A stretch of DNA of 51,864 nt from an uncultured SAR86 cluster bacterium. GTDB taxonomy: Bacteria; Pseudomonadota; Gammaproteobacteria; Magnimaribacterales; D2472. The stretch lies in contig CABZTX010000001.1 of the NCBI GenBank assembly GCA_902528875.1, positions 1-51,864 on the forward strand. Reading direction: 5' to 3'. Positions within the stretch are counted from its first letter, which is position 1. Every line of letters begins with the position of its first letter. The notes below the pieces were generated by a model, which did not search any database, had not been told where the DNA came from, and saw only the letters and a list, made by a program, of their open reading frames with translations. Made by a program: the position numbers and the translations under genes. This document shows positions 1 to 9,049 of the stretch, piece after piece.

Positions 1-362
1 AAATTCACATTGCATTCCATTGGAAGTTGCTCATTATTACCTGCAGCCATAATTAATGAGAACATTTTATCTTTATATGCTCCCATCTCTTCTCTGCTGT
101 TAGCATGCTCTACAAAGAAAAAGTCATGATCAGGCTCATTAGCGAGCATTGGAAAAAGAACTCCAACGTTTACATCATTCTCAAATGAATTTGCCAATTC
201 GACATATTCGCCAATGTATGGTCGAGCGTCTGAAAAGGTCTTACCCTCTTTTAAATTACAGAATGAATACTGTGCATAAACACTTGTGTATCCCTCTATG
301 TCTGGTTCCTGGGCAAAAACCGAAATACTTAGAACAAGTATTGTAGAAAAAATATATTTCAT
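1..362 (-). CDS. Secreted protein of unknown function, 3' end outside window
   Basis: Reading the complement from the ATG at 362 gives an open frame of 120 codons with no stop before the window edge, so the gene is partial at its C-terminus. Residues 1-17 form a short signal peptide (Lys-2, a hydrophobic core, and a likely cleavage after VFA before Gln-18). A good Shine-Dalgarno sequence (AGGAG on the minus strand) sits just upstream at about 368-373. The mature part is acidic and contains two cysteines. I recognise no family. The signal peptide, SD and clean frame make it a real exported protein, but its function cannot be stated. Confidence 0.7.
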   Translation of the reverse strand, partial: MKYIFSTILVLSISVFAQEPDIEGYTSVYAQYSFCNLKEGKTFSDARPYIGEYVELANSFENDVNVGVLFPMLANEPDHDFFFVEHANSREEMGAYKDKMFSLIMAAGNNEQLPMECNVN

Positions 363-460
363 TATTGATCTCCTATTAAAATATAATTATTAATAATACA
401 TTAATATCATCTAGCTGATATATCTAATAAGAGACTATTATGTAAAAATTGTGTATATTT

Positions 461-1063
461 TTATGGGACAAGCCAAGACGTCTTATAATCATCTTGCCAG
501 TCATGAATTGATCTTCGATGTCCAGAACTTTTTAAATAAAGAAACTCTAATGAGTAAAAAGAAAATATCAACACTGCAAAGTTTTTATATCCCTCTTCCA
601 CATTGTAATCTTTGATGTCATGTGTTTCAGGACTGTCAATAGGATTTGTTGAGCCATCTTTTACAGAATAACATTTCTTGGATCTTGCAGTAGAGCCATC
701 CCATGCATTAAGAGTATGGCTATCATCAATATGAACTTTCATATTCCCTTGAAGTTTAATCTGAACTTTAAGACCAGGATCGTAACCGATCACTGTTGCA
801 GTACTATTTTTTTGAAAAGTTTTAATTTTTGCAGCTCTATTATCGGTATGAAATCTCATAATTTTTTTCTTCAAATCAAATTCTCTCAAAACCATTACCC
901 TTGAAATAATTTTATCTCCATCAATTGAAGAAACGACTGGGGTGTGAAATTGATTTTTTGAATTATTTACTGCGTCAATGAGTATAAGATTCGATATATC
1001 GATAGTTTGCTTGAGACTATCAAAGTTTTTAGGGATATCTAAATTTACTTTACTAGATTCCAT
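461..1063 (-). CDS. PNPOx-like flavin-dependent oxidase (FMN split-barrel)
   Basis: This 200-residue protein looks like the pyridoxamine 5'-phosphate oxidase superfamily. It has the RVMVLREFD strand, the FHTDNRAAKI phosphate/FMN-binding segment around residues 71-80, and a C-terminal part with GHRRSIHDW and a terminal SWLVP resembling the family's C-terminal arginine/His motif. The family binds FMN in a split-barrel dimer and oxidises pyridoxamine/pyridoxine phosphate, but several subfamilies have other flavin roles, so I do not assign pdxH. Its start overlaps the end of cysS by 19 nt, making it the last gene of a folE-maf-cysS operon. Length is slightly under classical PdxH (about 218 residues). 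Confidence 0.75.
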   Translation of the reverse strand: MESSKVNLDIPKNFDSLKQTIDISNLILIDAVNNSKNQFHTPVVSSIDGDKIISRVMVLREFDLKKKIMRFHTDNRAAKIKTFQKNSTATVIGYDPGLKVQIKLQGNMKVHIDDSHTLNAWDGSTARSKKCYSVKDGSTNPIDSPETHDIKDYNVEEGYKNFAVLIFSFYSLEFLYLKSSGHRRSIHDWQDDYKTSWLVP

Positions 1064-2433
1064 GATGTGCCCTCTTTCGTATCTTTTATCTCAACTCCTA
1101 ATTCTCTTAATTCGTCTCTGATCTTATCCGCATGAGAATAATCTTTTTTTTCTTTGGCAATAACTCTTGCAGATAACAACTTCTCAATTTTTACCTTTAA
1201 CTCTTCTGGTATAAAAATATGATTATAGTTTTCGTCTTGCAAAATGCCTAAAGCAGATCCAATGACATCTAATTTTGTTTTTATCAAAACATGGTTTGTA
1301 TCTTCGTCTTTTGAATAGTCTTTAACAAGTTTATTCAAATTTGATATCAAAGCTGGTGTATTTAAATCATCAAGCAAACTATCAATGATACTCAAGCTAT
1401 TATCATCTTCAGATGCACCAATTTCAGATAGATCAAAATATATTTTATAAAGCTTATCAAGTAATTTCTTTGATTGATGAATAATTGAATCATTCCAGTC
1501 AAGTCCTTGTCTATAATGAGTAGATAAAAGTGCAAGACGAATTACTTCACCATGATGTTCAGATGAAAGATCTTTAGTGAGAATAATATTTCCTAAAGAT
1601 TTTGACATTTTTTCACCATTAATTGTTACAAATCCATTATGCATCCAGTACTTAGCATAAGATTCAGGGACATTCACGTTCGCAGATGAGCAGCAGCTTT
1701 GAGCAATCTCATTCTCATGATGAGGAAAAATTAAATCTCTTCCTCCTCCATGAATATCAAATGGGAGTCCAAGAGTTTTTTTTGACATTGCAGAACACTC
1801 TGTATGCCATCCTGGCCTTCCTACTCCCCAAGGGGAATCCCAACCTGGTTGTTCATCGGTGCTTGGCTTCCATAGAACAAAATCTGCAGGATCTTTCTTG
1901 AAAGGCGCGACTTCTACTCGACTGCCTGCAATCTGTTCATCTCTGTTTCTGTTAGAAAGCTTTCCATAATTTTGATAAGTTGGTACATGAAAAAGAACAT
2001 GACCTTCTTTTTCATAAGCAAAATCTTTCTCGATTAATTCAGTTATGAGATCAATCATCTCGGAAATATATTCTGTAGCTTTTGGTTGAATATCAGGTGA
2101 TAAAACATTAAGTTTTGACATATCTTCATTGTAAATTTGTGTATATTTTTCAGTTATAGATGTTATCTCAACATTTTGTTCCATTGCAGCATCAATAATT
2201 TTGTCATCAATATCGGTAATATTTGATACATATGTGACCTTGGGATAAATCATTCTTAGAGTTCTTACTAAAGTATCAAAAACAACTGCCATTCTTGCAT
2301 TTCCAATATGTGCAAAGTTGTATACAGTTGGTCCACAAGCATAAATTTTTAAATGCTTAGGATCTATTGCCTCTAATTTTTCTTTATTGCCACTTAAAGT
2401 ATTAAATAAATGAAATGCTTTTTTAACGCTCAT
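1045..2433 (-). CDS. cysS: Cysteinyl-tRNA synthetase
   Basis: The 462-residue product charges tRNA-Cys with cysteine in the cytoplasm. Visible class I synthetase features are the CGPTVYNFAHIGNAR segment (zinc-ligand Cys33 and the HIGN signature at 42-45), a second zinc/active-site stretch with WHTECSAM and IFPHHENE, and the KMSKSLGN loop. Length matches the bacterial family (about 460). It starts 4 nt after the maf stop and overlaps the following PNPOx-like gene, so it is translationally coupled in this operon. Confidence 0.97.
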   Translation of the reverse strand: MSVKKAFHLFNTLSGNKEKLEAIDPKHLKIYACGPTVYNFAHIGNARMAVVFDTLVRTLRMIYPKVTYVSNITDIDDKIIDAAMEQNVEITSITEKYTQIYNEDMSKLNVLSPDIQPKATEYISEMIDLITELIEKDFAYEKEGHVLFHVPTYQNYGKLSNRNRDEQIAGSRVEVAPFKKDPADFVLWKPSTDEQPGWDSPWGVGRPGWHTECSAMSKKTLGLPFDIHGGGRDLIFPHHENEIAQSCCSSANVNVPESYAKYWMHNGFVTINGEKMSKSLGNIILTKDLSSEHHGEVIRLALLSTHYRQGLDWNDSIIHQSKKLLDKLYKIYFDLSEIGASEDDNSLSIIDSLLDDLNTPALISNLNKLVKDYSKDEDTNHVLIKTKLDVIGSALGILQDENYNHIFIPEELKVKIEKLLSARVIAKEKKDYSHADKIRDELRELGVEIKDTKEGTSWNLVK

Positions 2434-2437
2434 AAAT

Positions 2438-3061
2438 TTACTCTAAATCAATTATGTTTAATTCTCTCAATGCATTAAGCAAAGGCAATAATGGCATTCC
2501 TCTTACAGTGTGTGAAGATCCATTTACATAAGAAAAAAGATTGCATCCTAGTGATTCAAATTTATATGCTCCTGCAGCATTTATTGGATTTTCAATATCA
2601 ACATAATTAATAATTTCTTTTTCAGTTAAATTATGCATTTTTAATTCTACTGTCTCCGAATATTCCCATAAACACTCATTATTCTTAAAAATACAAACAC
2701 CACTATGTTGAAAATGTTTTTGGTTAGACAAAAGCTTTAAACTTTCAACAGCTTTTTCTTTTGTGCCCGGTTTATGAAGAAGCATATCATTTAAAACGCA
2801 CATCTGATCACCTCCAATAATTGCATATTCAGGATTTTGTGAACTTACTGGCTCTGCTTTAGCTTTAGCAAGACAAACTACTTGATCACTATGTGGAAGA
2901 GATGATATTTCACTTTTAATTAAATCCTCATCGGTTGGGGATACCATTACATCAAATGCGATTCCTGCCTCTTCTAGCATTAGTTTTCTGCTTTCTGAAC
3001 CAGAAGCAAGAATTAACGGAACTTTTGGCTTGATACTGGAATATTCCAGAGACCTTGTCAT
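2438..3061 (-). CDS. Maf family nucleotide pyrophosphatase
   Basis: The 207-residue protein begins its domain with LILASGSESRKLMLEEAG, the Maf N-terminal signature (normally ASxSPRR), and carries the GGDQ motif and the late VNGSSHTVRGMPLLPLL segment of the family. Maf proteins hydrolyse non-canonical or selected nucleoside triphosphates to monophosphates (UTP/dTTP or m7GTP types) as housecleaning enzymes. The signature is somewhat degenerate (ESRK for SPRR), so I do not assign a substrate subgroup. Its ATG directly abuts the folE stop codon and cysS follows after 4 nt. Confidence 0.88.
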   Translation of the reverse strand: MTRSLEYSSIKPKVPLILASGSESRKLMLEEAGIAFDVMVSPTDEDLIKSEISSLPHSDQVVCLAKAKAEPVSSQNPEYAIIGGDQMCVLNDMLLHKPGTKEKAVESLKLLSNQKHFQHSGVCIFKNNECLWEYSETVELKMHNLTEKEIINYVDIENPINAAGAYKFESLGCNLFSYVNGSSHTVRGMPLLPLLNALRELNIIDLE

Positions 3062-3706
3062 TTAATATTTTTTAGGCGAATGAATAAGGCTTATAAATTC
3101 TTCTCTCGCTTTGTGATCAGATCTAAAAGTACCTAACATTCTTGATGTAATTGTACTTGATTCAGTTTTATGGACACCCCTTGTGCTCATGCATTGATGG
3201 TTAGCGTCTATTACAACTGCAACACCTTTTGGTTGAAGCACTTTATCGATAGTGTCAGCTATTTGAGCAGTCATTGTTTCTTGGGTTTGAAGTCTTTTTC
3301 CAAATAAATCTACTAATCTTGCCAATTTACTAATGCCAACAACTCTTTTTTTTGGAATATAGCCAATGTGAGCGACACCAACAATTGGCACCATATGATG
3401 CTCACAATGAGACTCAACTCTTATATTTCTGACAATTACAGCATCATCGTAGCCTTCAACTTCTTCAAAAGTTCTGCTTAAAATTTCCTCTGGATTTTCT
3501 GTGTATCCTGAAAAAAATTCTTTATAGGCTTTTACTACTCTTTTGGGAGTATCAATCAATCCTTCTCTTTCAGGATCATCACCAGCCCACAAAATAAGGG
3601 TTCTCACTGCTTCTAAAGCTTCATTTTCTAGAGATTTACTAGAAATCTCTTCAGTCATAGTTTTTACAGCCTTTAAAGCCTCGTCTTTAGATGATTTTTT
3701 TGCCAT
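3062..3706 (-). CDS. folE: GTP cyclohydrolase I
   Basis: The 214-residue enzyme converts GTP to 7,8-dihydroneopterin triphosphate, the first step for folate and for queuosine precursors. Zinc ligands are visible as Cys101 and His104 in CEHHMVP and Cys172 in HQCMSTRG. The core GISKLARLVDLFGKRLQTQE is the family signature. Length is typical (E. coli FolE is 222). A clear SD (AGGAG on the minus strand) precedes the ATG, and it is the first gene of the folE-maf-cysS operon, with its promoter presumably in the 94-bp divergent gap to the next gene. A queH gene at the far end of the window fits a queuosine demand for this product. Confidence 0.97.
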   Translation of the reverse strand: MAKKSSKDEALKAVKTMTEEISSKSLENEALEAVRTLILWAGDDPEREGLIDTPKRVVKAYKEFFSGYTENPEEILSRTFEEVEGYDDAVIVRNIRVESHCEHHMVPIVGVAHIGYIPKKRVVGISKLARLVDLFGKRLQTQETMTAQIADTIDKVLQPKGVAVVIDANHQCMSTRGVHKTESSTITSRMLGTFRSDHKAREEFISLIHSPKKY

Positions 3707-3800
3707 TTGTTAAGCTCCTAATATTTATGATGACCATTTTATATAAAAAAATAAAAATGTATATCTAGATTATACAATCTTAATAATTAATAATTAGCAC

Positions 3801-4448
3801 ATGCTTAAAGTGTTAATCCAATCAGTGACTCCGTTTCAACAAAATTCTTCGATAGTTTATTGCTCGGATACTAAAAAATGTGCAATTATTGATCCAGGTG
3901 GTGATATAGATGTTCTACTTAAAATATCTCAAGATAATAATTTAATTCCAGAAAGGATTCTTTTAACTCACGGTCACATAGATCATGCTGGTGGTGCCTC
4001 AGAATTAGCAGAGATTCTAAAAGTTGAAATTCATGGTCCTCATATTAATGATAAATATTTACTAGATCAGCTAAAAGAGCAAGGCGAAATGTTTGGAATG
4101 CCATCAAGAAATTGTAGTCCCGATAAATGGCTTAACGAAGGTGATCAAATTTCTGTTGGTAATCAGAATCTCGAAGTATATTTCTGTCCTGGACATACTC
4201 CAGGACATATTATTTTTTATAATGATCGCCAAAAACTAGCAATAGTTGGAGATGTTTTATTTAATGGATCAATCGGGAGAACTGACCTTCCAGGTGGTAA
4301 TTTCAATGACTTAATAGATTCTGTAAAGAATAAACTTTGGCCATTGGGTCATGACGTTGAATTTTTTCCTGGACATGGACCCATTTCGACATTCAAAAAT
4401 GAAATGGAAACTAACCCTTTTGTTTCTAATGATGCTTTAGGACTGTAG
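3801..4448 (+). CDS. YcbL-type metallo-beta-lactamase fold hydrolase
   Basis: The 215-residue protein has the metal-binding THGHIDH motif (His57, His59, Asp61, His62), a later CPGHTPGH, the GDVLFNGSIGRTDLPGG segment and FFPGHGP. This order is the type II glyoxalase/YcbL branch of the metallo-beta-lactamase fold. YcbL-like enzymes have glyoxalase II-type thioesterase activity, hydrolysing S-lactoylglutathione-like thioesters. The true substrate here cannot be read from sequence. It is transcribed away from folE and converges on the SDR gene with only one base between the two stop codons. Confidence 0.88.
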   Translation: MLKVLIQSVTPFQQNSSIVYCSDTKKCAIIDPGGDIDVLLKISQDNNLIPERILLTHGHIDHAGGASELAEILKVEIHGPHINDKYLLDQLKEQGEMFGMPSRNCSPDKWLNEGDQISVGNQNLEVYFCPGHTPGHIIFYNDRQKLAIVGDVLFNGSIGRTDLPGGNFNDLIDSVKNKLWPLGHDVEFFPGHGPISTFKNEMETNPFVSNDALGL

Positions 4449-4449
4449 A

Positions 4450-5250
4450 CTATTGTTTATCGTATCTTCCTGGTGCTAATAATTTACCAAGAGCATTTAT
4501 AAACCATTGTGGAAGATATTTTAAAGTAAACACTAGGGCCTTATAAGTAAAAGTTGGTACACATAGACTTTTTCCTGATAGCGTTGCATCAACCGCTTCA
4601 TCTGCAATTCTTTTGGCTGAAAATACTAAAAATCTTGGAACGCGATCCATCTCTTCTTGAACACCGCTTGCTGTATGAAAACCGGTAATAGTGAAACCAG
4701 GGCACAAAGCAGTTGAAGTAATACCCTTATGTCTGTAGTTCACATTAATAGAATCACTAAATCTATTCATGAAGGTCTTAATTGGTCCATAAAGTGGTTG
4801 AATTGCTGACGGTGCAGCAAAGGCAGCTACAGAGGAAACAATCATTACTCTTCCTCCTCCATTTTGGATCATTTTTGGAATAAATAACTTTGTAAGCATT
4901 ATTACTGAGGTTCCAAGAACTCTTATGAACTTTTCTTCTTCCTCCACACTTGTTTTATCAAATGCAGTCTTGATACCGTACCCAGCATTATTTACAAGAA
5001 TATCTATTGAGTAATCTTTTGCTTCGCAAAATTCAAAGATTTCTTGTGTTGATTCTTTTAAACTTAAATCTTTAGAAATAATATCAACATTTATGTTATT
5101 TTTTGAACTTATGTCTTTTGCAATTTCTTCAAGCAAATCTCTCCTTCTAGCAGTCAGAATTAGGTTATATCCTTTTTCTGCAAAGTTTTTTGCAATCTCT
5201 AAGCCAATTCCAGATGATGCACCTGTGATTAACGCATATGAATTATTCAT
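4450..5250 (-). CDS. Short-chain dehydrogenase/reductase (SDR)
   Basis: The 266-residue protein is a classical SDR: the cofactor motif TGASSGIG near residues 9-16, NNAGYG around residue 90, a catalytic Ser in VSSVAAF and a YGPIK catalytic Tyr/Lys pair. It most resembles the DltE/YqjQ-like SDRs acting on ketones or hydroxysteroid-like lipids with NADP(H), but the substrate is not predictable. There is a hydrophobic C-terminal stretch (YKALVFTLKYLPQWFINALGK) that could associate with membrane. It is monocistronic, 42 bp from the divergent metalloprotease gene. Confidence 0.87.
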   Translation of the reverse strand: MNNSYALITGASSGIGLEIAKNFAEKGYNLILTARRRDLLEEIAKDISSKNNINVDIISKDLSLKESTQEIFEFCEAKDYSIDILVNNAGYGIKTAFDKTSVEEEEKFIRVLGTSVIMLTKLFIPKMIQNGGGRVMIVSSVAAFAAPSAIQPLYGPIKTFMNRFSDSINVNYRHKGITSTALCPGFTITGFHTASGVQEEMDRVPRFLVFSAKRIADEAVDATLSGKSLCVPTFTYKALVFTLKYLPQWFINALGKLLAPGRYDKQ

Positions 5251-5292
5251 AAGAATATACTATCAGTATGTTTAGTTCTAAGATAGAATTAC

Positions 5293-7848
5293 ATGCTTAT
5301 TTTTTCGAATTTCAATATGAATTTATTAAACTATAAAAATTATTTTTCACTACTGCTATTTAGTCTTATTTTGGCCATATTTAGCATCGGTGCATTGTCG
5401 CAAACGGATGAAGGAATTTCAGATTCTGATAATGATGAAGAAAGTGAGTCAATAACAGACAAGGATGTGATGGGTCCATCTTCAAAACTAAGAAAGTGCT
5501 TAATGAAAGCAAAAAGCATGAAAGACAAAAAAAACTGTGAAAAAGAGAATATGCCAACTGTCGAGGAGTTTATTGAAGATGAAGAATTAGAATCAATAGA
5601 CGGTTTTCTAAAAATATTTTCTGATCAAGACCAGTCAATGTATTTTTTAAAATTAAACAATTCTGATTTAAATGAAAGATTTTTATATTTTGCTTACATT
5701 ATGAATGCTCCCCAGGAGAGTTCACTTACTGGCGGCCTACCTTCAGATGGAAAAGTTTTAGAATTTCGCAATTTTAAAAAAGAAAATATTGGTCTCTACC
5801 AAATTAATACTGCCTATGTTAATGGTGACGATAATAATATCGGGAGATCCACTATAACAAATATAACGGAGTCATTTATAGAAGTTTTTAAACCTGTCGC
5901 AAGATCAGAAGATTCTGTTCTTATAAGTGTAAACAATTTGCTAATGTCTGAAAAAATGGAATCTATTAGTTATGTACCAAAAGAATACAGAGAGTATATT
6001 TCTGTTAACTATGGAAGACCAGACAAAAGCAAAACATATATAAATGATGTATTTAATTATTCTACAAACACAGCAGTAGAGGTAACTTTTTCATATATGA
6101 ATATGATGCCTGATTCTGACGCATTTTCAGTTTCTGCAGTAACAGATCCAAGATATTTATCTGTAACTGCTAGGCATATTTTTATAAAGATGCCCGATGA
6201 CAAATATGAAACAAGGGTAAACGATCATAGAGTGGGATATTTTGTAAATAATTCTACTGATCTTACCTCTTATGAAAATTTTCCGAATTTTGCCCTAATA
6301 AATAAATGGAGACTTATTAAAAAATATCCAGATGCTGAAATATCTGAGCCAGTTGAACCTATTGTTTTTTGGGTTGAAAACACAACTCCTGAAGAGATTG
6401 TTCCAGCTGTTATTGCAGGTATTGAAAATTGGAATATTGCTTTCAAGGAAGCTGGTTTTAAAAATGCAATTGTTGCAAAAATTCAACCCGAAGATGCTGA
6501 TTGGGATGCTGCTGACTATGAATATAATGTAATAAGATGGTCATCAGAACCAGATGGTGGCTTACTTGGTATTGGACCAAGAGTTACAAACCCATTAACA
6601 GGCGAAATTATATCAGCTGATGTTGTTAACAAACTTCTTGCGGTTAAAGTTGGAAGAAATTATCGCAAACTCTATGGTTATACAGAAGATAATGATCCTT
6701 TAATGCAGTACATAACAAATTTAACACTCCATGAAGTTGGCCACGCTATAGGCCTTCGTCATAATTTCAGAGGAAGCTATCTATATAATCCAATTGAAAT
6801 TCATAACAAAGAATTAACAGGTAATACAATCATGAATTCTGTGATGGATTATGATCCTATAAATGTTGCTCCAGAAGGTGTTGAACAAGGAATTTATTTT
6901 TCCACTGAACCTGGTATTTATGATAAGTGGGCGATTAAGTTTGGTTATACTCCAAATTTATCAGAAGAAGATAGAAAGAGTTTACTTTTAGAGTCAGTAA
7001 AGAAAGAACTGACTTTTGGAACTGATGAAGAGGCAATGTCATCGCCAGGTTATAATATAGATCCACGTACCAAAAGATATGACATGAGTAATGATCCAAT
7101 TACTTATGCAGAAAATATAGTAAAGATTGTTGATCAAAAAATTAATGAGCTACCTGAAATTTTTGCAGACGAAGAAGGTTTTAATAACTATACCAGCTCT
7201 TTTTATAGACTTTTTAGAACAAAAGGCAGATTTTTAGAGACTGTTGCTCAACAAATTGGTGGTGTTTATATCAACAAAATATCTTCTACTCAAGATGAAT
7301 ATACAGTTCTCGAACCAGTACCATACGATAAACAAAAACAAGCTTTTAACCTTTTGAAAGAGCAAGTTTTTTCTAATGGTGCTATGAATTATGATCCAAA
7401 AATATTATCAAATTTAATATATGAAAGAGGAACTTTTCAAAGATCAAGAAGAAGTGGTAACGGCAACAATGATCCAGATTTTCATGCAATAGTTTTATCA
7501 AGCCAAAAAAATATATTAAGAAATATATTACACCCAACTGTAATGAAGAGATTAGTTAATAGCTCTTTATATGGTAATGAGTATATGCCTCAAGAAGTTT
7601 TAAATGATCTTAATTCTGCAATATTTATTGATAATGAGGATCCTGATTCGTTTAAGAGAAATTTGCAATCCTCTTATGTTGATCTGCTTATTAGTGGCTT
7701 TAAAGAGGCGCCCTATGATGACATTTCAAAATCAGCAATCTTCTATGCTTTAAAAGAAATTTCTACGTTTACTCGCAAAAACAGATTCAAGTCTGAGCAT
7801 TATGATTATCTTTATTTCTTAGTTTCTAAAGTTTTTGAGGAATATTGA
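5293..7848 (+). CDS. Exported zinc-dependent metalloprotease (DUF5117/DUF4953 type)
   Basis: The 851-residue protein has an N-terminal signal segment (NYFSLLLFSLILAIFSIGAL, cleavage probably before SQTDEG), an acidic low-complexity stretch, and a zinc-protease motif HEVGHAIGLRHNF starting near residue 480. HExGHxxGLRHNF is the hallmark of the large bacterial zinc metalloproteases annotated with DUF5117/DUF4953 domains, and a downstream SVMDYDP resembles their Met-turn. It is probably periplasmic or secreted. The ATG at 5293 or the in-frame ATG at 5317 could be the start; the second gives a more conventional signal peptide and neither has a strong SD. Its TGA overlaps the ATG of the aminotransferase (TGATG), so it leads an operon with two amino-acid catabolic enzymes. 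Confidence 0.88.
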   Translation: MLIFSNFNMNLLNYKNYFSLLLFSLILAIFSIGALSQTDEGISDSDNDEESESITDKDVMGPSSKLRKCLMKAKSMKDKKNCEKENMPTVEEFIEDEELESIDGFLKIFSDQDQSMYFLKLNNSDLNERFLYFAYIMNAPQESSLTGGLPSDGKVLEFRNFKKENIGLYQINTAYVNGDDNNIGRSTITNITESFIEVFKPVARSEDSVLISVNNLLMSEKMESISYVPKEYREYISVNYGRPDKSKTYINDVFNYSTNTAVEVTFSYMNMMPDSDAFSVSAVTDPRYLSVTARHIFIKMPDDKYETRVNDHRVGYFVNNSTDLTSYENFPNFALINKWRLIKKYPDAEISEPVEPIVFWVENTTPEEIVPAVIAGIENWNIAFKEAGFKNAIVAKIQPEDADWDAADYEYNVIRWSSEPDGGLLGIGPRVTNPLTGEIISADVVNKLLAVKVGRNYRKLYGYTEDNDPLMQYITNLTLHEVGHAIGLRHNFRGSYLYNPIEIHNKELTGNTIMNSVMDYDPINVAPEGVEQGIYFSTEPGIYDKWAIKFGYTPNLSEEDRKSLLLESVKKELTFGTDEEAMSSPGYNIDPRTKRYDMSNDPITYAENIVKIVDQKINELPEIFADEEGFNNYTSSFYRLFRTKGRFLETVAQQIGGVYINKISSTQDEYTVLEPVPYDKQKQAFNLLKEQVFSNGAMNYDPKILSNLIYERGTFQRSRRSGNGNNDPDFHAIVLSSQKNILRNILHPTVMKRLVNSSLYGNEYMPQEVLNDLNSAIFIDNEDPDSFKRNLQSSYVDLLISGFKEAPYDDISKSAIFYALKEISTFTRKNRFKSEHYDYLYFLVSKVFEEY

Positions 7849-9047
7849 TGGCAAACATCAATGATTATAAGAAAAATATAATTCCTTTCTATAAACCAGC
7901 AAATTTTATTGTTAATAAGGCAAAAGGTTCATTGGTTTGGGATAAAAATAATAAAAAATATATTGATTTTACTGCTGGTATAGCTGTTACAAACTTAGGT
8001 CATAACAACAAAGAACTTGTTAAAATAATGAATGAACAAAGTAAAAAGCTTTGGCATTTGTCACCGTTGTATGTAAATCAACCTGCTATAGATTTATCTA
8101 AAAAGCTTTGCAAAAATACATTTGCAAATAAAGTATATTTTTGCAATTCAGGAGCTGAGTCTGTTGAAAGTGCAATTAAGGTTGCTAGAAAATATACATC
8201 CTCTTTTAATAAAAAAAAATCTGAAATAATTTCTTTTACGTCATCATTTCATGGCAGAACAATGACGAGTATATCTTTAGCAAATTCTAAGGATCTTACT
8301 GAAGGGTTTGCACCTCTTTTAAAAGGTATAAAACAACATAAATATAACCAAGTACATGACCTTGAAAAACTTTTTTCTGAAAATACTTCAGCGGTAATTC
8401 TTGAGCTTGTTCAATGGCATGATGGCATAATCAAGGCTGATCAAAAATTTTTAAAGGAAATTAGAAGATTATCAAAAAAGTATAAATCCTTAATTATTGT
8501 TGATGAGGTTCAATCAGGAATTGGAAGAACTGGTTCGTTTTTTGCATATGAACAATTTAACATCAAACCAGATATCTTGTGTTTTGCGAAAGGAATAGCT
8601 AATGGATTTCCAATTGGAGGTATCCTAACAACTGAAAAAATTTCAAAAAAAATGTCTTATGGAGCCCATGGAACTACATTTGGAGGGGGCCCTATAGCCT
8701 GTGCAATTGGCTCTAAAGTTGTTGATTTAATATCAAAGAAAAAGTTACTGAATGGTGTCATTAAAAAAGAAGCTATATTTATAGAAAAACTTGAGGCATT
8801 TAATAAAGAGCATAATTGCTTTGAAGAAATTAAGTCTGCTGGTCTATGGATAAGCATTCATTTTGATAAAAAAAGAACTTCTATTGATGTCGATGAACTA
8901 ATAAAAAAATGCCATGAATCAGGCTTAATGATTCTGAAAGCAAATAAAACTAGCGTTAGGTTTTCACCAAGTTTAGTAATAGAAAATAGTCTAATAGATG
9001 ACGGTCTTAAAATTTTTAATAAAATAGTTCTTTCACTATTCAAATAA
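7848..9047 (+). CDS. Class III PLP aminotransferase, ornithine/acetylornithine type
   Basis: The 399-residue protein (start at the ATG at 7848; the TTG just before it overlaps and is not needed) is a fold-type I, class III aminotransferase. Visible are CNSGAESVESAIK, FHGRTM, VDEVQSGIGRTG and the PLP lysine in FAKGIANGFP (Lys248), plus a late SVRFSPSL arginine. It is closest to the ArgD/AstC/RocD group. Next to a CtlX-type hydrolase, ornithine delta-transamination to glutamate semialdehyde is a plausible job (inference); acetylornithine aminotransferase is the alternative. The usual EPxQGEGG loop reads ELVQWHDG at residues 186-193, which is unusual. It is coupled to the protease by a 1-nt overlap and followed by ctlX after 2 nt. 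Confidence 0.85.
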   Translation: MANINDYKKNIIPFYKPANFIVNKAKGSLVWDKNNKKYIDFTAGIAVTNLGHNNKELVKIMNEQSKKLWHLSPLYVNQPAIDLSKKLCKNTFANKVYFCNSGAESVESAIKVARKYTSSFNKKKSEIISFTSSFHGRTMTSISLANSKDLTEGFAPLLKGIKQHKYNQVHDLEKLFSENTSAVILELVQWHDGIIKADQKFLKEIRRLSKKYKSLIIVDEVQSGIGRTGSFFAYEQFNIKPDILCFAKGIANGFPIGGILTTEKISKKMSYGAHGTTFGGGPIACAIGSKVVDLISKKKLLNGVIKKEAIFIEKLEAFNKEHNCFEEIKSAGLWISIHFDKKRTSIDVDELIKKCHESGLMILKANKTSVRFSPSLVIENSLIDDGLKIFNKIVLSLFK

Positions 9048-9049
9048 AA

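Noticed and set aside
149-346. 65-codon plus-strand ORF at the window start
   Set aside because: It is the shadow of the signal-peptide-bearing minus-strand gene, which has a good SD and continues off the edge.
363-460. AT-rich inverted repeats between the first two genes as a terminator
   Set aside because: Stems are short (six A/T-rich pairs) and lack a GC core or a T run; too weak in such AT-rich DNA.
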